The notes below the pieces were generated by a model. That model worked only from the letters and a program-made list of their open reading frames with translations, did no database searches and was not told where the DNA came from. This document shows positions 6,909 to 12,451 of a DNA stretch of 20,699 bases, piece after piece. The stretch covers positions 1 to 20,699 of the IMG/VR virus record IMGVR_UViG_3300007162_000032; one strand, written 5' to 3'. A program made the position numbers and the translations under genes. Within the stretch, counting starts at the first letter, position 1. Each line of letters opens with the position of its first letter. The stretch is from a virus.

Positions 6909-7436
6909 ATGAATATTTTTGCTCTTCATTCAGATCCACTCATGGCCGCTAGTTACATGTGCGACAAGCATGTGATTAAGATGATTCTTGAAAGCGCACA
7001 AATGCTTTCTACGGTTCATCATGTCAGCGAAAGCTCCATTAACAAGGAAACTTTGTACAAGAAGTGTTTCGTGAATCACCCCTGCACTCTATGGGCCACA
7101 TACAGCAGGGATAACTACATCTGGCTCACGGAACATGCCCTTGCTCTTTCACACATCTACGCTAGGCGGTATAACAAGTGCCATAAGTCGTTTCCACTTT
7201 TGTACTCCATGAGCGTACAAATTCCAGAACTACCGAAGCGCGGCCTAACTCAGTTTGCTCAGGCTATGCCAGATAAATACAAGGTTCACGGAGATCCCGT
7301 ACTTGCTTATCGTAAGTACTATGTGGGCGAAAAGAGCAAGTTTGCAAAATGGACTTGCAATCCTGAACCTGAGTGGTATACTGTAATGCTAAAGGAGAAT
7401 GAAAATGAGCAATGTACAAATCTTGCGTTTAACTAG
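6909..7436 (+). CDS. Conserved phage protein, CDKHVIKM family, function unknown
   Basis: 175 residues. I recognise this as a widespread phage/environmental family with the conserved blocks MNIFALHSDP, CDKHVIKMILESAQMLST, NHPCTLWATYSRDNYIWL, FAQAMPDKYK and AYRKYYVGEKSKFAKW followed by PEWY. Conserved His, Cys, Asp and Trp residues suggest an enzyme or nucleic-acid-binding protein, but I know of no established function and assign none. It starts two bases after guaC, so it is probably co-transcribed and coupled. Its 3' end overlaps the next gene by 32 bases and carries that gene's Shine-Dalgarno. Confidence 0.85.
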   Translation: MNIFALHSDPLMAASYMCDKHVIKMILESAQMLSTVHHVSESSINKETLYKKCFVNHPCTLWATYSRDNYIWLTEHALALSHIYARRYNKCHKSFPLLYSMSVQIPELPKRGLTQFAQAMPDKYKVHGDPVLAYRKYYVGEKSKFAKWTCNPEPEWYTVMLKENENEQCTNLAFN

Positions 7437-7719
7437 TGGTGAAGAACTTATCGGTAGGGTTGAAACTAATGATGGCTTCTACACAATTAAAAAGCCATAT
7501 ATCCTCATCCCAATGGGCGAAGGGCGAATTGGCTTTGTTCCGTATATGCCTTATACCAAGGCGGAAGATGGGATTGACATCGGTGGAGATCATGTAATGT
7601 TTGCCCTAGATCCTATGTCCGAAATGGAAACACAGTACACTTCAGCAGTCAGCGGTCTTGTTACTGCACCAGCAGGGGCAAATAAGATTCTAGGCTCTGG
7701 CCTGAAGCTTACTAACTAA
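7405..7719 (+). CDS. Small Sm/SH3-like phage protein
   Basis: 104 residues from ATG 7405. This start is chosen over the ATG at 7399 because AAAGGAG (7391-7397) is then correctly spaced and the family normally begins M(S)NVQILRLTSGEELIGRVE. That opening is typical of a small conserved family in T4-like environmental phages, with an Sm-like beta barrel expected from the alternating strands (VQILRL, ELIGRVE, YTIKKPYILIPM, IGFVPYMPY). The C-terminus is Ala/Gly-rich and flexible. It may bind RNA or nucleotides, but the function is not established. It sits immediately before the tRNA array. Confidence 0.75.
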   Translation: MSNVQILRLTSGEELIGRVETNDGFYTIKKPYILIPMGEGRIGFVPYMPYTKAEDGIDIGGDHVMFALDPMSEMETQYTSAVSGLVTAPAGANKILGSGLKLTN

Positions 7720-7725
7720 AAATAT

Positions 7726-7800
7726 ATTCCCGTAGCTCAGTTGGATTAGAGCAAGTGCCTTCTAAGCACTAGGTCGTAGGTTCGAATCCTATCGGGAATG
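7726..7800 (+). tRNA. tRNA-Arg(TCT)
   Basis: Full cloverleaf: acceptor ATTCCCG/CGGGAAT, D stem GCTC/GAGC, anticodon stem AGTGC/GCACT with loop CTTCTAA (anticodon TCT, reads AGA), T arm GTAGG-TTCGAAT-CCTAT. Discriminator G; no CCA encoded. AGA is the main arginine codon of the late genes here. Confidence 0.95.
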
Positions 7801-7801
7801 C

Positions 7802-7872
7802 TGAAGATTGGTGTAACGGTAGCACAACTGACTCTGACTCAGTTTGTCCTAGTTCGAATCTAGGATCTTCAA
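7802..7872 (+). tRNA. tRNA-Gln(CTG)
   Basis: Acceptor TGAAGAT/ATCTTCA, anticodon stem ACTGA/TCAGT with loop CTCTGAC (anticodon CTG, reads CAG), T arm CCTAG-TTCGAAT-CTAGG, discriminator A. The U1-A72 pair is typical of tRNA-Gln. The D stem is a short GTG/CAC. One base separates it from the preceding tRNA. Confidence 0.9.
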
Positions 7873-7873
7873 T

Positions 7874-7945
7874 GAGGATGTAACTCAATGGCAGAGTGTG
7901 ACCCTTCCAAGGTCAATGTTGCGGGTTCAAGTCCCGTCATCCTCT
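7874..7945 (+). tRNA. tRNA-Gly(TCC)
   Basis: Acceptor GAGGATG/CATCCTC, D stem ACTC/GAGT, anticodon stem TGACC/GGTCA with loop CTTCCAA (anticodon TCC, reads GGA), T arm GCGGG-TTCAAGT-CCCGT, discriminator T. One base separates it from tRNA-Gln; no CCA encoded. Confidence 0.93.
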
Positions 7946-7946
7946 T

Positions 7947-8020
7947 TCTTCGGTAGCTCAGTTGGTAGAAGCGGAAAGCTGTTAACTTTCATGTCGCTGG
8001 TTCAAATCCAGCCCGAAGAG
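7947..8020 (+). tRNA. tRNA-Asn(GTT)
   Basis: Acceptor TCTTCGG/CCGAAGA, anticodon stem GAAAG/CTTTC with loop CTGTTAA (anticodon GTT), T arm GCTGG-TTCAAAT-CCAGC, discriminator G. The D stem is imperfect (GCT/AGC with an extra A). The tRNA ends only three bases before the ATG at 8024. Confidence 0.92.
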
Positions 8021-8023
8021 TTT

Positions 8024-8344
8024 ATGTCAACACTTGAAGAAGAAATCTACGCACTACAACGCTGTAAAGATTTTATTTACAGCCTTCTAGACCCAAAGCA
8101 GACACCCAAAGTGCCAAAAGAAATTCGGCAAAGGGCAAGAAATGTTGTCAAACACTATCCCATAGTGATTGACTTTTTTGTTGAAAGATACTATAATGAG
8201 AAGATAGTCGGGTCAAAGGCGACTAATTATGATTATTCCCAAATTGAGTGTGAAATTAAACGATATTTTGACTCAGACGATGCCGATTTGCCTCCAGATG
8301 GAGAGGCAAAAAAAGCACGTCAGTCTGATCTTCCACAAGAATAA
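8024..8344 (+). CDS. Small BPSL0761-like hypothetical protein
   Basis: 106 residues from ATG 8024. The frame is open further upstream, but that part lies inside tRNA genes. The N-terminal part (ALQRCKDFIYSLLDP, TPKVPKEIRQRARNVVKHYP) resembles the small all-helical proteins annotated BPSL0761 family, of unknown function. The C-terminus is acidic, then charged (DSDDADLPPDGEAKKARQSD). The only Shine-Dalgarno-like stretch, GAAGAG, is the 3' end of tRNA-Asn, so tRNA processing would remove it from the message. A promoter-like sequence lies inside the gene at 8169-8197. Confidence 0.7.
   Translation: MSTLEEEIYALQRCKDFIYSLLDPKQTPKVPKEIRQRARNVVKHYPIVIDFFVERYYNEKIVGSKATNYDYSQIECEIKRYFDSDDADLPPDGEAKKARQSDLPQE
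8169..8197 (+). promoter_or_regulatory. Sigma70-type promoter inside a gene
   Basis: TTGACT (8169-8174), a 17-bp spacer and a perfect TATAAT (8192-8197), about 100 bases before the deaminase-like start at 8298. The 13-mer ATTGACTTTTTTG recurs at 8562-8574. Both copies also encode Ile-Asp-Phe-Phe, so coding chance cannot be excluded. Confidence 0.5.
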
Positions 8345-8624
8345 GCTAGTTTCGATTGGTACTAATCAATTCAAGACACATCCACTTGCTCGTAAGTATG
8401 GATATGTCATTGATTGTGTCCATTCTGAGTTAGATGCGTTCAATAAGCTGCCAAAATGCTACAAAAGAGGCGAAAAGAGGTTGAAATTGATCAATTTTCG
8501 CATGAATCGGTTTAACGAACTGCGGAATTCTAAGCCTTGTAAGCATTGTTTGGCGTGGTGTATTGACTTTTTTGACGAAATTTGGTACACTGATAACGAA
8601 GGTTTTCAAGAATTGGAGATTTAA
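8298..8624 (+). CDS. Cytidine/dCMP-deaminase-like zinc protein
   Basis: 108 residues from ATG 8298, overlapping the previous gene by 47 bases. The sequence before this ATG reads as out-of-frame shadow of the upstream gene. Deaminase-fold features are visible: an N-terminal strand pair (HVSLIFHKNKLVSIGTNQFK), the zinc/proton-shuttle motif as HSE (VHSELDAF, where most families have HAE) and the PCxxC zinc motif (KPCKHCLAWC), then a final strand (DEIWYTD). Phages use such enzymes to turn dCMP into dUMP on the way to dTTP. This one is short and its substrate is not certain; it could act on a free base, nucleoside or RNA. It follows GMP reductase by 1.4 kb in the same early module. Confidence 0.75.
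   Translation: MERQKKHVSLIFHKNKLVSIGTNQFKTHPLARKYGYVIDCVHSELDAFNKLPKCYKRGEKRLKLINFRMNRFNELRNSKPCKHCLAWCIDFFDEIWYTDNEGFQELEI
8563..8591 (+). promoter_or_regulatory. Sigma70-type promoter before the 63-aa gene
   Basis: TTGACT (8563-8568), a 17-bp spacer and TACACT (8586-8591), within the 3' end of the deaminase-like gene and 34 bases before the ATG at 8625. TTTGGTACACT resembles TTTGGTATACT of the gp32 promoter. The -35 again lies in codons for Asp-Phe-Phe. Confidence 0.45.
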
Positions 8625-8816
8625 ATGTATAAGCACGGAGAAAAAGTAGTAAATTCGGAAAATAGCCGTCCTTGCACCGTGATTGGATCTCAAACCTCAC
8701 GGGCAAAGGACAAGAAGGGTGTTCTTTACGAAGAAACTGAGTATTGTGTTCGATATGAAGATGGTTCTACCGATTGGATCTCGGCAGAAAACACAAAGAA
8801 GTTCCTAATCGACTAA
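8625..8816 (+). CDS. Small SH3/KOW-like beta-barrel protein
   Basis: 63 residues. It starts immediately after the previous stop, with TTGGAG 7 bases upstream. The pattern MYKHGEKVV, CTVIGSQTSR, YEETEYCVRYEDGSTDWIS with a final ENTKKFL is that of a small five-stranded SH3/Tudor/KOW-type barrel (a Gly turn, then V/I alternation, then DGS turn). No family is assigned with certainty. Its stop overlaps the next ATG (TAATG). Confidence 0.75.
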   Translation: MYKHGEKVVNSENSRPCTVIGSQTSRAKDKKGVLYEETEYCVRYEDGSTDWISAENTKKFLID

Positions 8817-9082
8817 TGGCATACCGAATCCACATTGATATTCCTCTCATGTCCTCCTGCCAAGAGGAGGCTGTGGTGGCTGCTAAGGCCATTATGGAGC
8901 GTCTGGCCTCCCCAGAGGCCCTAGAGTGCGTAAGCCTCCACAAAGGCACACAGGTCAACTATCGTCTTGGTGACGATACTGACCGCCAGAAGAGCAATTA
9001 TTTGGTTTTGACTCCTTCTGGGCATGTTACTAACCAAAAGTGTAAAATTTTCTTGACAGATGAGACATCATCTGTAGAATGA
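8816..9082 (+). CDS. Hypothetical protein (88 aa)
   Basis: 88 residues from ATG 8816, coupled by TAATG to the gene before. An upstream in-frame ATG at 8774 lies within the previous gene and lacks a ribosome site. The sequence is MAYRIHIDIPLMSSCQEEAV and onward, with a beta-alpha-beta-like layout; I do not recognise it. The codons are less AT-rich than those of the late genes. Its last codons contain a promoter (9053-9080) for the RNA and tRNA that follow. Confidence 0.75.
   Translation: MAYRIHIDIPLMSSCQEEAVVAAKAIMERLASPEALECVSLHKGTQVNYRLGDDTDRQKSNYLVLTPSGHVTNQKCKIFLTDETSSVE
9053..9080 (+). promoter_or_regulatory. Sigma70-type promoter for structured RNA and tRNA-Ile
   Basis: TTGACA (9053-9058), a 16-bp spacer and TAGAAT (9075-9080), at the end of the 88-aa gene. 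Transcription would begin near 9087, at the start of a run of hairpins leading into tRNA-Ile. The 16-bp spacing matches the guaC and gp32 promoters. Confidence 0.65.
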
Positions 9083-9086
9083 TGAT

Positions 9087-9170
9087 GTAGCAGGGAACGA
9101 CAAAGAACAAATCGTTCCGCCCTAACGGGAAAGCGAGAACTAACTCGCCAGCACATGTGGTGCTGATATT
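9087..9170 (+). ncRNA. Candidate structured small RNA upstream of tRNA-Ile
   Basis: Non-coding gap filled by three consecutive hairpins: GGAACGA/TCGTTCC (9094-9100 with 9112-9118, 11-base loop), GCGAG/CTCGC (9133-9137 with 9144-9148) and AGCAC/GTGCT (9150-9154 with 9160-9164). A weaker CCC-TAAC-GGG lies between the first two, and GGGAA at 9127-9131 could compete with 9094-9098 for TTCC. It has its own promoter-like sequence and is followed by tRNA-Ile. T4 also carries two stable RNAs of unknown function in its tRNA region. It may simply be a processed 5' leader. Confidence 0.5.
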
Positions 9171-9243
9171 GGGTAGGTAGTTCAATCGGCAGAACCTTCC
9201 GCTTATAACGGCAGATGTGTGGGTTCGACCCCCACCCTACTCA
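9171..9243 (+). tRNA. tRNA-Ile(TAT)
   Basis: Acceptor GGGTAGG/CCTACTC (one G-T pair), D stem GTTC/GAAC, anticodon loop CTTATAA (anticodon TAT, reads ATA), anticodon stem TTCCG/CGGCA with one mismatch, T arm GTGGG-TTCGACC-CCCAC, discriminator A, no CCA encoded. A direct TAT reader of ATA avoids the need for lysidine-modified CAT. It lies 1.15 kb from the other tRNAs. Confidence 0.9.
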
Positions 9244-9257
9244 TTGGAGACATAAGT

Positions 9258-9410
9258 ATGATTATGACTGAAGAAGATAGAAAAATCGTACTACTTCTCA
9301 AGGATGAGATTGAAAAGATCAAGATCAACATGATTCTGGAGAATCGCAAAGTTGATCAAATTGTTTCAGTTTTAAGTAAAATTATTCAAAAGGAGAATAA
9401 AAATGATTAA
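9258..9410 (+). CDS. Small coiled-coil protein (50 aa)
   Basis: 50 residues from ATG 9258, chosen because GGAG (9246-9249) is then 8 bases upstream; a second ATG at 9264 would remove two residues. It is almost wholly charged amphipathic helix with Ile/Leu heptads (KIVLLLKDEIEKIKINMILE). Function is unknown. Its end overlaps the next gene by 8 bases and supplies the Shine-Dalgarno AAAGGAG. Confidence 0.65.
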   Translation: MIMTEEDRKIVLLLKDEIEKIKINMILENRKVDQIVSVLSKIIQKENKND

Positions 9411-9714
9411 TACTAATGTTTTTGGTCTGCGTTGGCTTGCTGCGTTTACTGCGTTCGGTGCTCTGCTTCTGCATCTTGATAATGCAAAGGCTCCAATTGT
9501 CTGGTCGTTCGTTGGCCTGACGGTTTTCCTGCTTATTTGTGAAATTCGTGCTCTTCAGAAGCACATTTGCCAACTTCAAAAGGAATTTGACAATGCGACT
9601 TTCAATGATGAAATTCGCAGCGTCCGAAGTGATATGTGGCGAAATGTGGATGAACTTCACACTCGTATTGAGCAGTGCTCAAATAGCTGCACAAAGGCAA
9701 AGAGCCGTATCTAA
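9403..9714 (+). CDS. Small two-helix membrane protein with coiled-coil tail
   Basis: 103 residues. Two hydrophobic helices are visible, about residues 7-24 (GLRWLAAFTAFGALLLHL) and 30-48 (PIVWSFVGLTVFLLICEI), joined by a short DNAKA turn. A long charged coiled coil follows (about 50-103). The topology suggests both ends on the same, probably cytoplasmic, side. Holin, superinfection-exclusion or host-membrane roles are possible, but none is shown. A strong AAAGGAG precedes the ATG, and the gene is the last before a strong terminator. Confidence 0.75.
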   Translation: MINTNVFGLRWLAAFTAFGALLLHLDNAKAPIVWSFVGLTVFLLICEIRALQKHICQLQKEFDNATFNDEIRSVRSDMWRNVDELHTRIEQCSNSCTKAKSRI

Positions 9715-9737
9715 TACAACTGAATAGTTAGTTTTCA

Positions 9738-9766
9738 AACCCCTTGCTCCAGCAGGGGGTTTTTTT
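9738..9766 (+). terminator. Intrinsic terminator ending the early module
   Basis: Stem AACCCCTTGCT/AGCAGGGGGTT (9738-9748 with 9751-9761; innermost bases form the loop) followed by a run of T to 9766. It closes the plus-strand early module. The stop codon of the convergent minus gene (9767-9765) lies in its T-tract, so the hairpin may also serve that gene. Confidence 0.9.
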
Positions 9767-10169
9767 ATGCAAAAAATGCAAAATTATATTCAAGATATAA
9801 AGAAATTCCAAGACCAGTAACAGATCCAGTTAATGTAACTCCTCTTGCATTATGCGGATAATATTCTGCAAATTGTCTAATAATCTGTGCATTAGAAGAA
9901 GGAGTTCCACTTTCTGATAACAATCTTTGAGTAAATTGATTATTATTTACATCAAATGTCATATCAAAATAATCGCCATCTACAGTTATATCAGTGCCAT
10001 CTTTTGATGCAAATAAAAATTTTTTAAATCTATATGAAGAAAAATCTAAATAATAGCTAGTAACAGAATCATCAAAAAACTCTAAAGAACCAGATGTTAT
10101 ACCTACAACAGATAAAGATTTTTCTTCATCTGAACCATATATCATTATATTTTGATTATTTAAATACAT
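9765..10169 (-). CDS. Hypothetical beta-rich protein, probable virion component
   Basis: 134 residues from the ATG at 10169, which shares a base with the upstream stop (TAATG). This start is preferred over the ATG at 10208, which would overlap the upstream gene by 40 bases. Sequence from MYLNNQNIMIYGSDEEKSLS; Ser/Tyr/Phe/Asn-rich, with many short strands and no cysteine (FFDDSVTSYYLDF, GDYFDMTFDVNNNQF) and an aromatic end (LYLEYNFAFFA). Not recognised; its pairing with the small beta protein upstream and its composition suggest a virion surface protein. Confidence 0.7.
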   Translation of the reverse strand: MYLNNQNIMIYGSDEEKSLSVVGITSGSLEFFDDSVTSYYLDFSSYRFKKFLFASKDGTDITVDGDYFDMTFDVNNNQFTQRLLSESGTPSSNAQIIRQFAEYYPHNARGVTLTGSVTGLGISLYLEYNFAFFA

Positions 10170-10432
10170 TAGACTAATAGTGCTACTGTTATATTTGATC
10201 CAGAGCAAGAAACAGATGTTATTCTACAAGGAATATAAAATGGACCCGAATTTCCAACTATTCTAATTACAAAATCGCCAGTATTTTGACCATTTTTATC
10301 CATAAAAACCAAAGTTACTACTGCCGTTGTTGCACCTCCACTATTAGAAATAATTATTGCTCTATGTTTGTCTGATATGGTGGTTGTTACGCCTGCTGTT
10401 ACTGCTACAACTTTTACTGGTGTGTGATTCAT
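10169..10432 (-). CDS. Small beta-sandwich-like protein, probable virion component
   Basis: 87 residues. A good Shine-Dalgarno (GAGGAAATT before ATG) and a TATAAATA box upstream support the start. The sequence is Val/Thr/Ser/Gly-rich with alternating hydrophobics throughout (VKVVAVTAGVTTTISDKHRA; SNITVALLV at the end), as in small head-decoration or fibre-base proteins of T4-like environmental phages. No specific family is assigned. First gene of a two-gene minus-strand operon. Confidence 0.75.
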   Translation of the reverse strand: MNHTPVKVVAVTAGVTTTISDKHRAIIISNSGGATTAVVTLVFMDKNGQNTGDFVIRIVGNSGPFYIPCRITSVSCSGSNITVALLV

Positions 10433-10446
10433 AATTTCCTCTTTCT

Positions 10447-10454
10447 TATTTATA
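10447..10454 (-). promoter_or_regulatory. Late-type promoter (TATAAATA) in a divergent region
   Basis: A perfect TATAAATA on the minus strand, 14 bases before the ATG at 10432. On the plus strand the overlapping TATAAACT (10451-10458) is a 6-of-8 match that could serve the nucleotidyltransferase gene at 10468. Confidence 0.6.
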
Positions 10455-10467
10455 AACTACATAGTAT

Positions 10468-11187
10468 ATGAGAAAATTGAGGAATTTTTTATCTGAGGCA
10501 TTAACTCTTCAATATCATTCGGAATTAAATCCGAAATTTTGGTCCAATTACTTTCTCAGAGAAGAAGTAAGAGAAAAATTATTAGAAATTGCAAAAGAAT
10601 GGCTAAAATTCTCAAAAACTCCAATTTCATCTGTTGAAGATATAATTTTAACTGGTGGAAATGCAAATTTTAATTATACAGATAAATCTGACTTAGATAT
10701 TCATATTTTATTAGATCCAAATAAGATTCCAAGCTGTTACAACGAAACTGATTATTATAAAGACAAAAAATTAATTTGGTCGTTGACTCATGATATTGAA
10801 ATTTACGGTTCACCCGTAGAAGTCTATGCTCATACTAGCGATGTTCAACCTCCACATAAAAACCAGGGAATATATTCTCTAAAACAAGCAAAATGGGTTA
10901 TGAAGCCAGAAAGAGCAAATGTAAACTTTGAAAAAGATGAACTCTTTCAAAGAAAATTGGACGATCTTATCGTGGAAATCGAACATGCTATGCAAAGTAC
11001 TACAGATACCAAAGTAGCAGAAAAACTTTTGGATAAAATAACAAAGACCAGAAGAGCTTCCATTGCAAAGGGTGGAGAATTCTCTCAAGAAAATTTAATA
11101 TTTAAAGAACTTAGAAATTTAGGATATATCGACAAGATAAGAAGTTTTGTTATTTCTAAGGTCGATGATCGTCTATCTTTAAGATGA
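10468..11187 (+). CDS. Predicted nucleotidyltransferase with capsid-targeting-like N-terminus
   Basis: 239 residues. The polymerase-beta-type nucleotidyltransferase motif is clear: LTGGNANFNYTDKSDLDIHI at residues 61-80 holds the G-G-x-A-N loop and the D75-x-D77 metal pair. A third carboxylate may be E119 in SPVEVYAH. Substrate is unknown; the fold is shared by CCA-adding, aminoglycoside and MNT-type enzymes. Residues 1-12 (MRKLRNFLSEAL) look like the T4 capsid-targeting sequence found on Alt and the internal proteins, and LSE-A fits the prohead protease rule, so the enzyme may be packaged and injected (inference). The C-terminal half is helical and charged. The ATG has no clear Shine-Dalgarno. 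The 3' end overlaps the convergent gene by 9 bases. Confidence 0.8.
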   Translation: MRKLRNFLSEALTLQYHSELNPKFWSNYFLREEVREKLLEIAKEWLKFSKTPISSVEDIILTGGNANFNYTDKSDLDIHILLDPNKIPSCYNETDYYKDKKLIWSLTHDIEIYGSPVEVYAHTSDVQPPHKNQGIYSLKQAKWVMKPERANVNFEKDELFQRKLDDLIVEIEHAMQSTTDTKVAEKLLDKITKTRRASIAKGGEFSQENLIFKELRNLGYIDKIRSFVISKVDDRLSLR

Positions 11188-12450
11188 TACTTCTATAGTT
11201 CCACCTATTCCTGTCAGTCCTAATGCTTCGTAATAAAAAACTGAAGGAGTGTTGCTGGTTATAGTGAGAATGGTGTAGGAGTTTTCTCGACCAGCAACTG
11301 AATTAGTTGTATAATATTCGGTCATTAACGCTGAAGCAACATTACCTTCAGTTCTAGTAAATACAATCTGATATTTGTTTTCTGAATCATAATTGCTGAA
11401 ATGCGATTGATCAAACTTATAAACACCAGTACTCAATGTTAGATTTGGGCTGTATTCAGTAGCTGAATTTTTTCTATGAATTTCATACAGCAATGTTCCC
11501 AGCTCCGTAATCTTAACTGTTATAATTTCATCAAATGACAACCCATTTGTCTCATATCCAGTATTGAAAGTTGAGCAATTCGTATCTTCTACCCAGGTAC
11601 TTAGAACATTTGGGGAACCATATTTAAATCTTCTTAAGTATCCCTGAAGCTCATTTTGGTTTTCAAAGCATTCTAAATAATAGCCATCGTTTCTATAAGT
11701 TTTTACTGATCCGTTTAGTGTTTTATCTACACCCAATAAATCAAGAGGAGGTGTACCTCTGACATATACATTTAAAGTTGTCAACTGACCTATTCTATTA
11801 TCATTGGAAATAGCATCTTTTAAGAATATAAGCTCTTCTCCTTGAGAAGTTGTTTCTACTCTTTGAATTCTATAACGATCAATATTTGCAGTATTTCCAG
11901 TATAGCTTACTTCTATCAGATCATCTTCGTAAAGCCCAAGATCACCAATTGCACCATTGTTAGTAACTGATTTTATTATGTAAGCACTATCTCCAGTAAA
12001 TCCAGAATTTAATGATATTTGTGGAGGATCAACAAAATAATCTCTTTCATATCTTGTTTCTGCCGTATTCAAAGCAGACGCTGAAATTTTTGTAGTTAAT
12101 AAAAGATTATCGTTTTGCGCCCCATCAAATTGATAAACTCCATTTACATTTGATGTTATACCATCTTGATCTTTGACATAGTAACCACTTGTAACTGTAA
12201 ATGTATTTCCGTTAGTTATTCCTTGAAGCAATATTTCAATATACTCCAAATCGTCTGTTGATTCAGTATTTGAGTAATCAAAAATTGCCTTTCCAAAAGA
12301 ATTATAAAATTGAACTAGTGGAGATGAATTTATTTTTTTACCGATTAAATCATAATCACCGTAAGAGCTTACCAAGTTGATTCCATAAGAATCAAGTGTC
12401 TTGACAAGCACTGGCGAGTCATCATTTACATAGTAAATTTTATCTGCCAT
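11179..12450 (-). CDS. Large beta-rich virion-type protein
   Basis: 423 residues, Asn/Thr/Ser/Tyr/Gly-rich, with long runs of short strands and few charged helices, typical of receptor-binding, fibre or head-surface proteins. It opens MADKIYYVNDDSPVLVKTLD. Repeated Tyr-containing turns (SGYYVKDQDG, NDGYYLECFENQ, TGVYKFDQSHF) suggest related beta modules. Only two cysteines. Not assignable to a named T4 protein. Its ATG follows the upstream stop by one base, so it is co-transcribed with the 351-residue gene. Its last 9 bases overlap the nucleotidyltransferase gene tail to tail, with no terminator visible. Confidence 0.75.
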   Translation of the reverse strand: MADKIYYVNDDSPVLVKTLDSYGINLVSSYGDYDLIGKKINSSPLVQFYNSFGKAIFDYSNTESTDDLEYIEILLQGITNGNTFTVTSGYYVKDQDGITSNVNGVYQFDGAQNDNLLLTTKISASALNTAETRYERDYFVDPPQISLNSGFTGDSAYIIKSVTNNGAIGDLGLYEDDLIEVSYTGNTANIDRYRIQRVETTSQGEELIFLKDAISNDNRIGQLTTLNVYVRGTPPLDLLGVDKTLNGSVKTYRNDGYYLECFENQNELQGYLRRFKYGSPNVLSTWVEDTNCSTFNTGYETNGLSFDEIITVKITELGTLLYEIHRKNSATEYSPNLTLSTGVYKFDQSHFSNYDSENKYQIVFTRTEGNVASALMTEYYTTNSVAGRENSYTILTITSNTPSVFYYEALGLTGIGGTIEVSS

Positions 12451-12451
12451 T

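Noticed and set aside
7898-8023. Upstream extension of the 106-residue protein
   Set aside because: The extra frame runs through tRNA-Gly and tRNA-Asn; the family-like sequence begins at ATG 8024.
8229-8297. Longer deaminase-like protein from 8229
   Set aside because: The first 23 residues are an out-of-frame shadow of the previous gene; the recognisable sequence starts after ATG 8298.
9587-9620. TTGACA inside the membrane-protein gene as a promoter
   Set aside because: No acceptable -10 at 15-19 bp, and no gene before the terminator that it could serve.
10170-10208. Longer start for the 134-residue minus gene
   Set aside because: It would overlap the upstream gene by 40 bases without a ribosome site; the ATG at 10169 overlaps the stop as TAATG, as in other junctions here.
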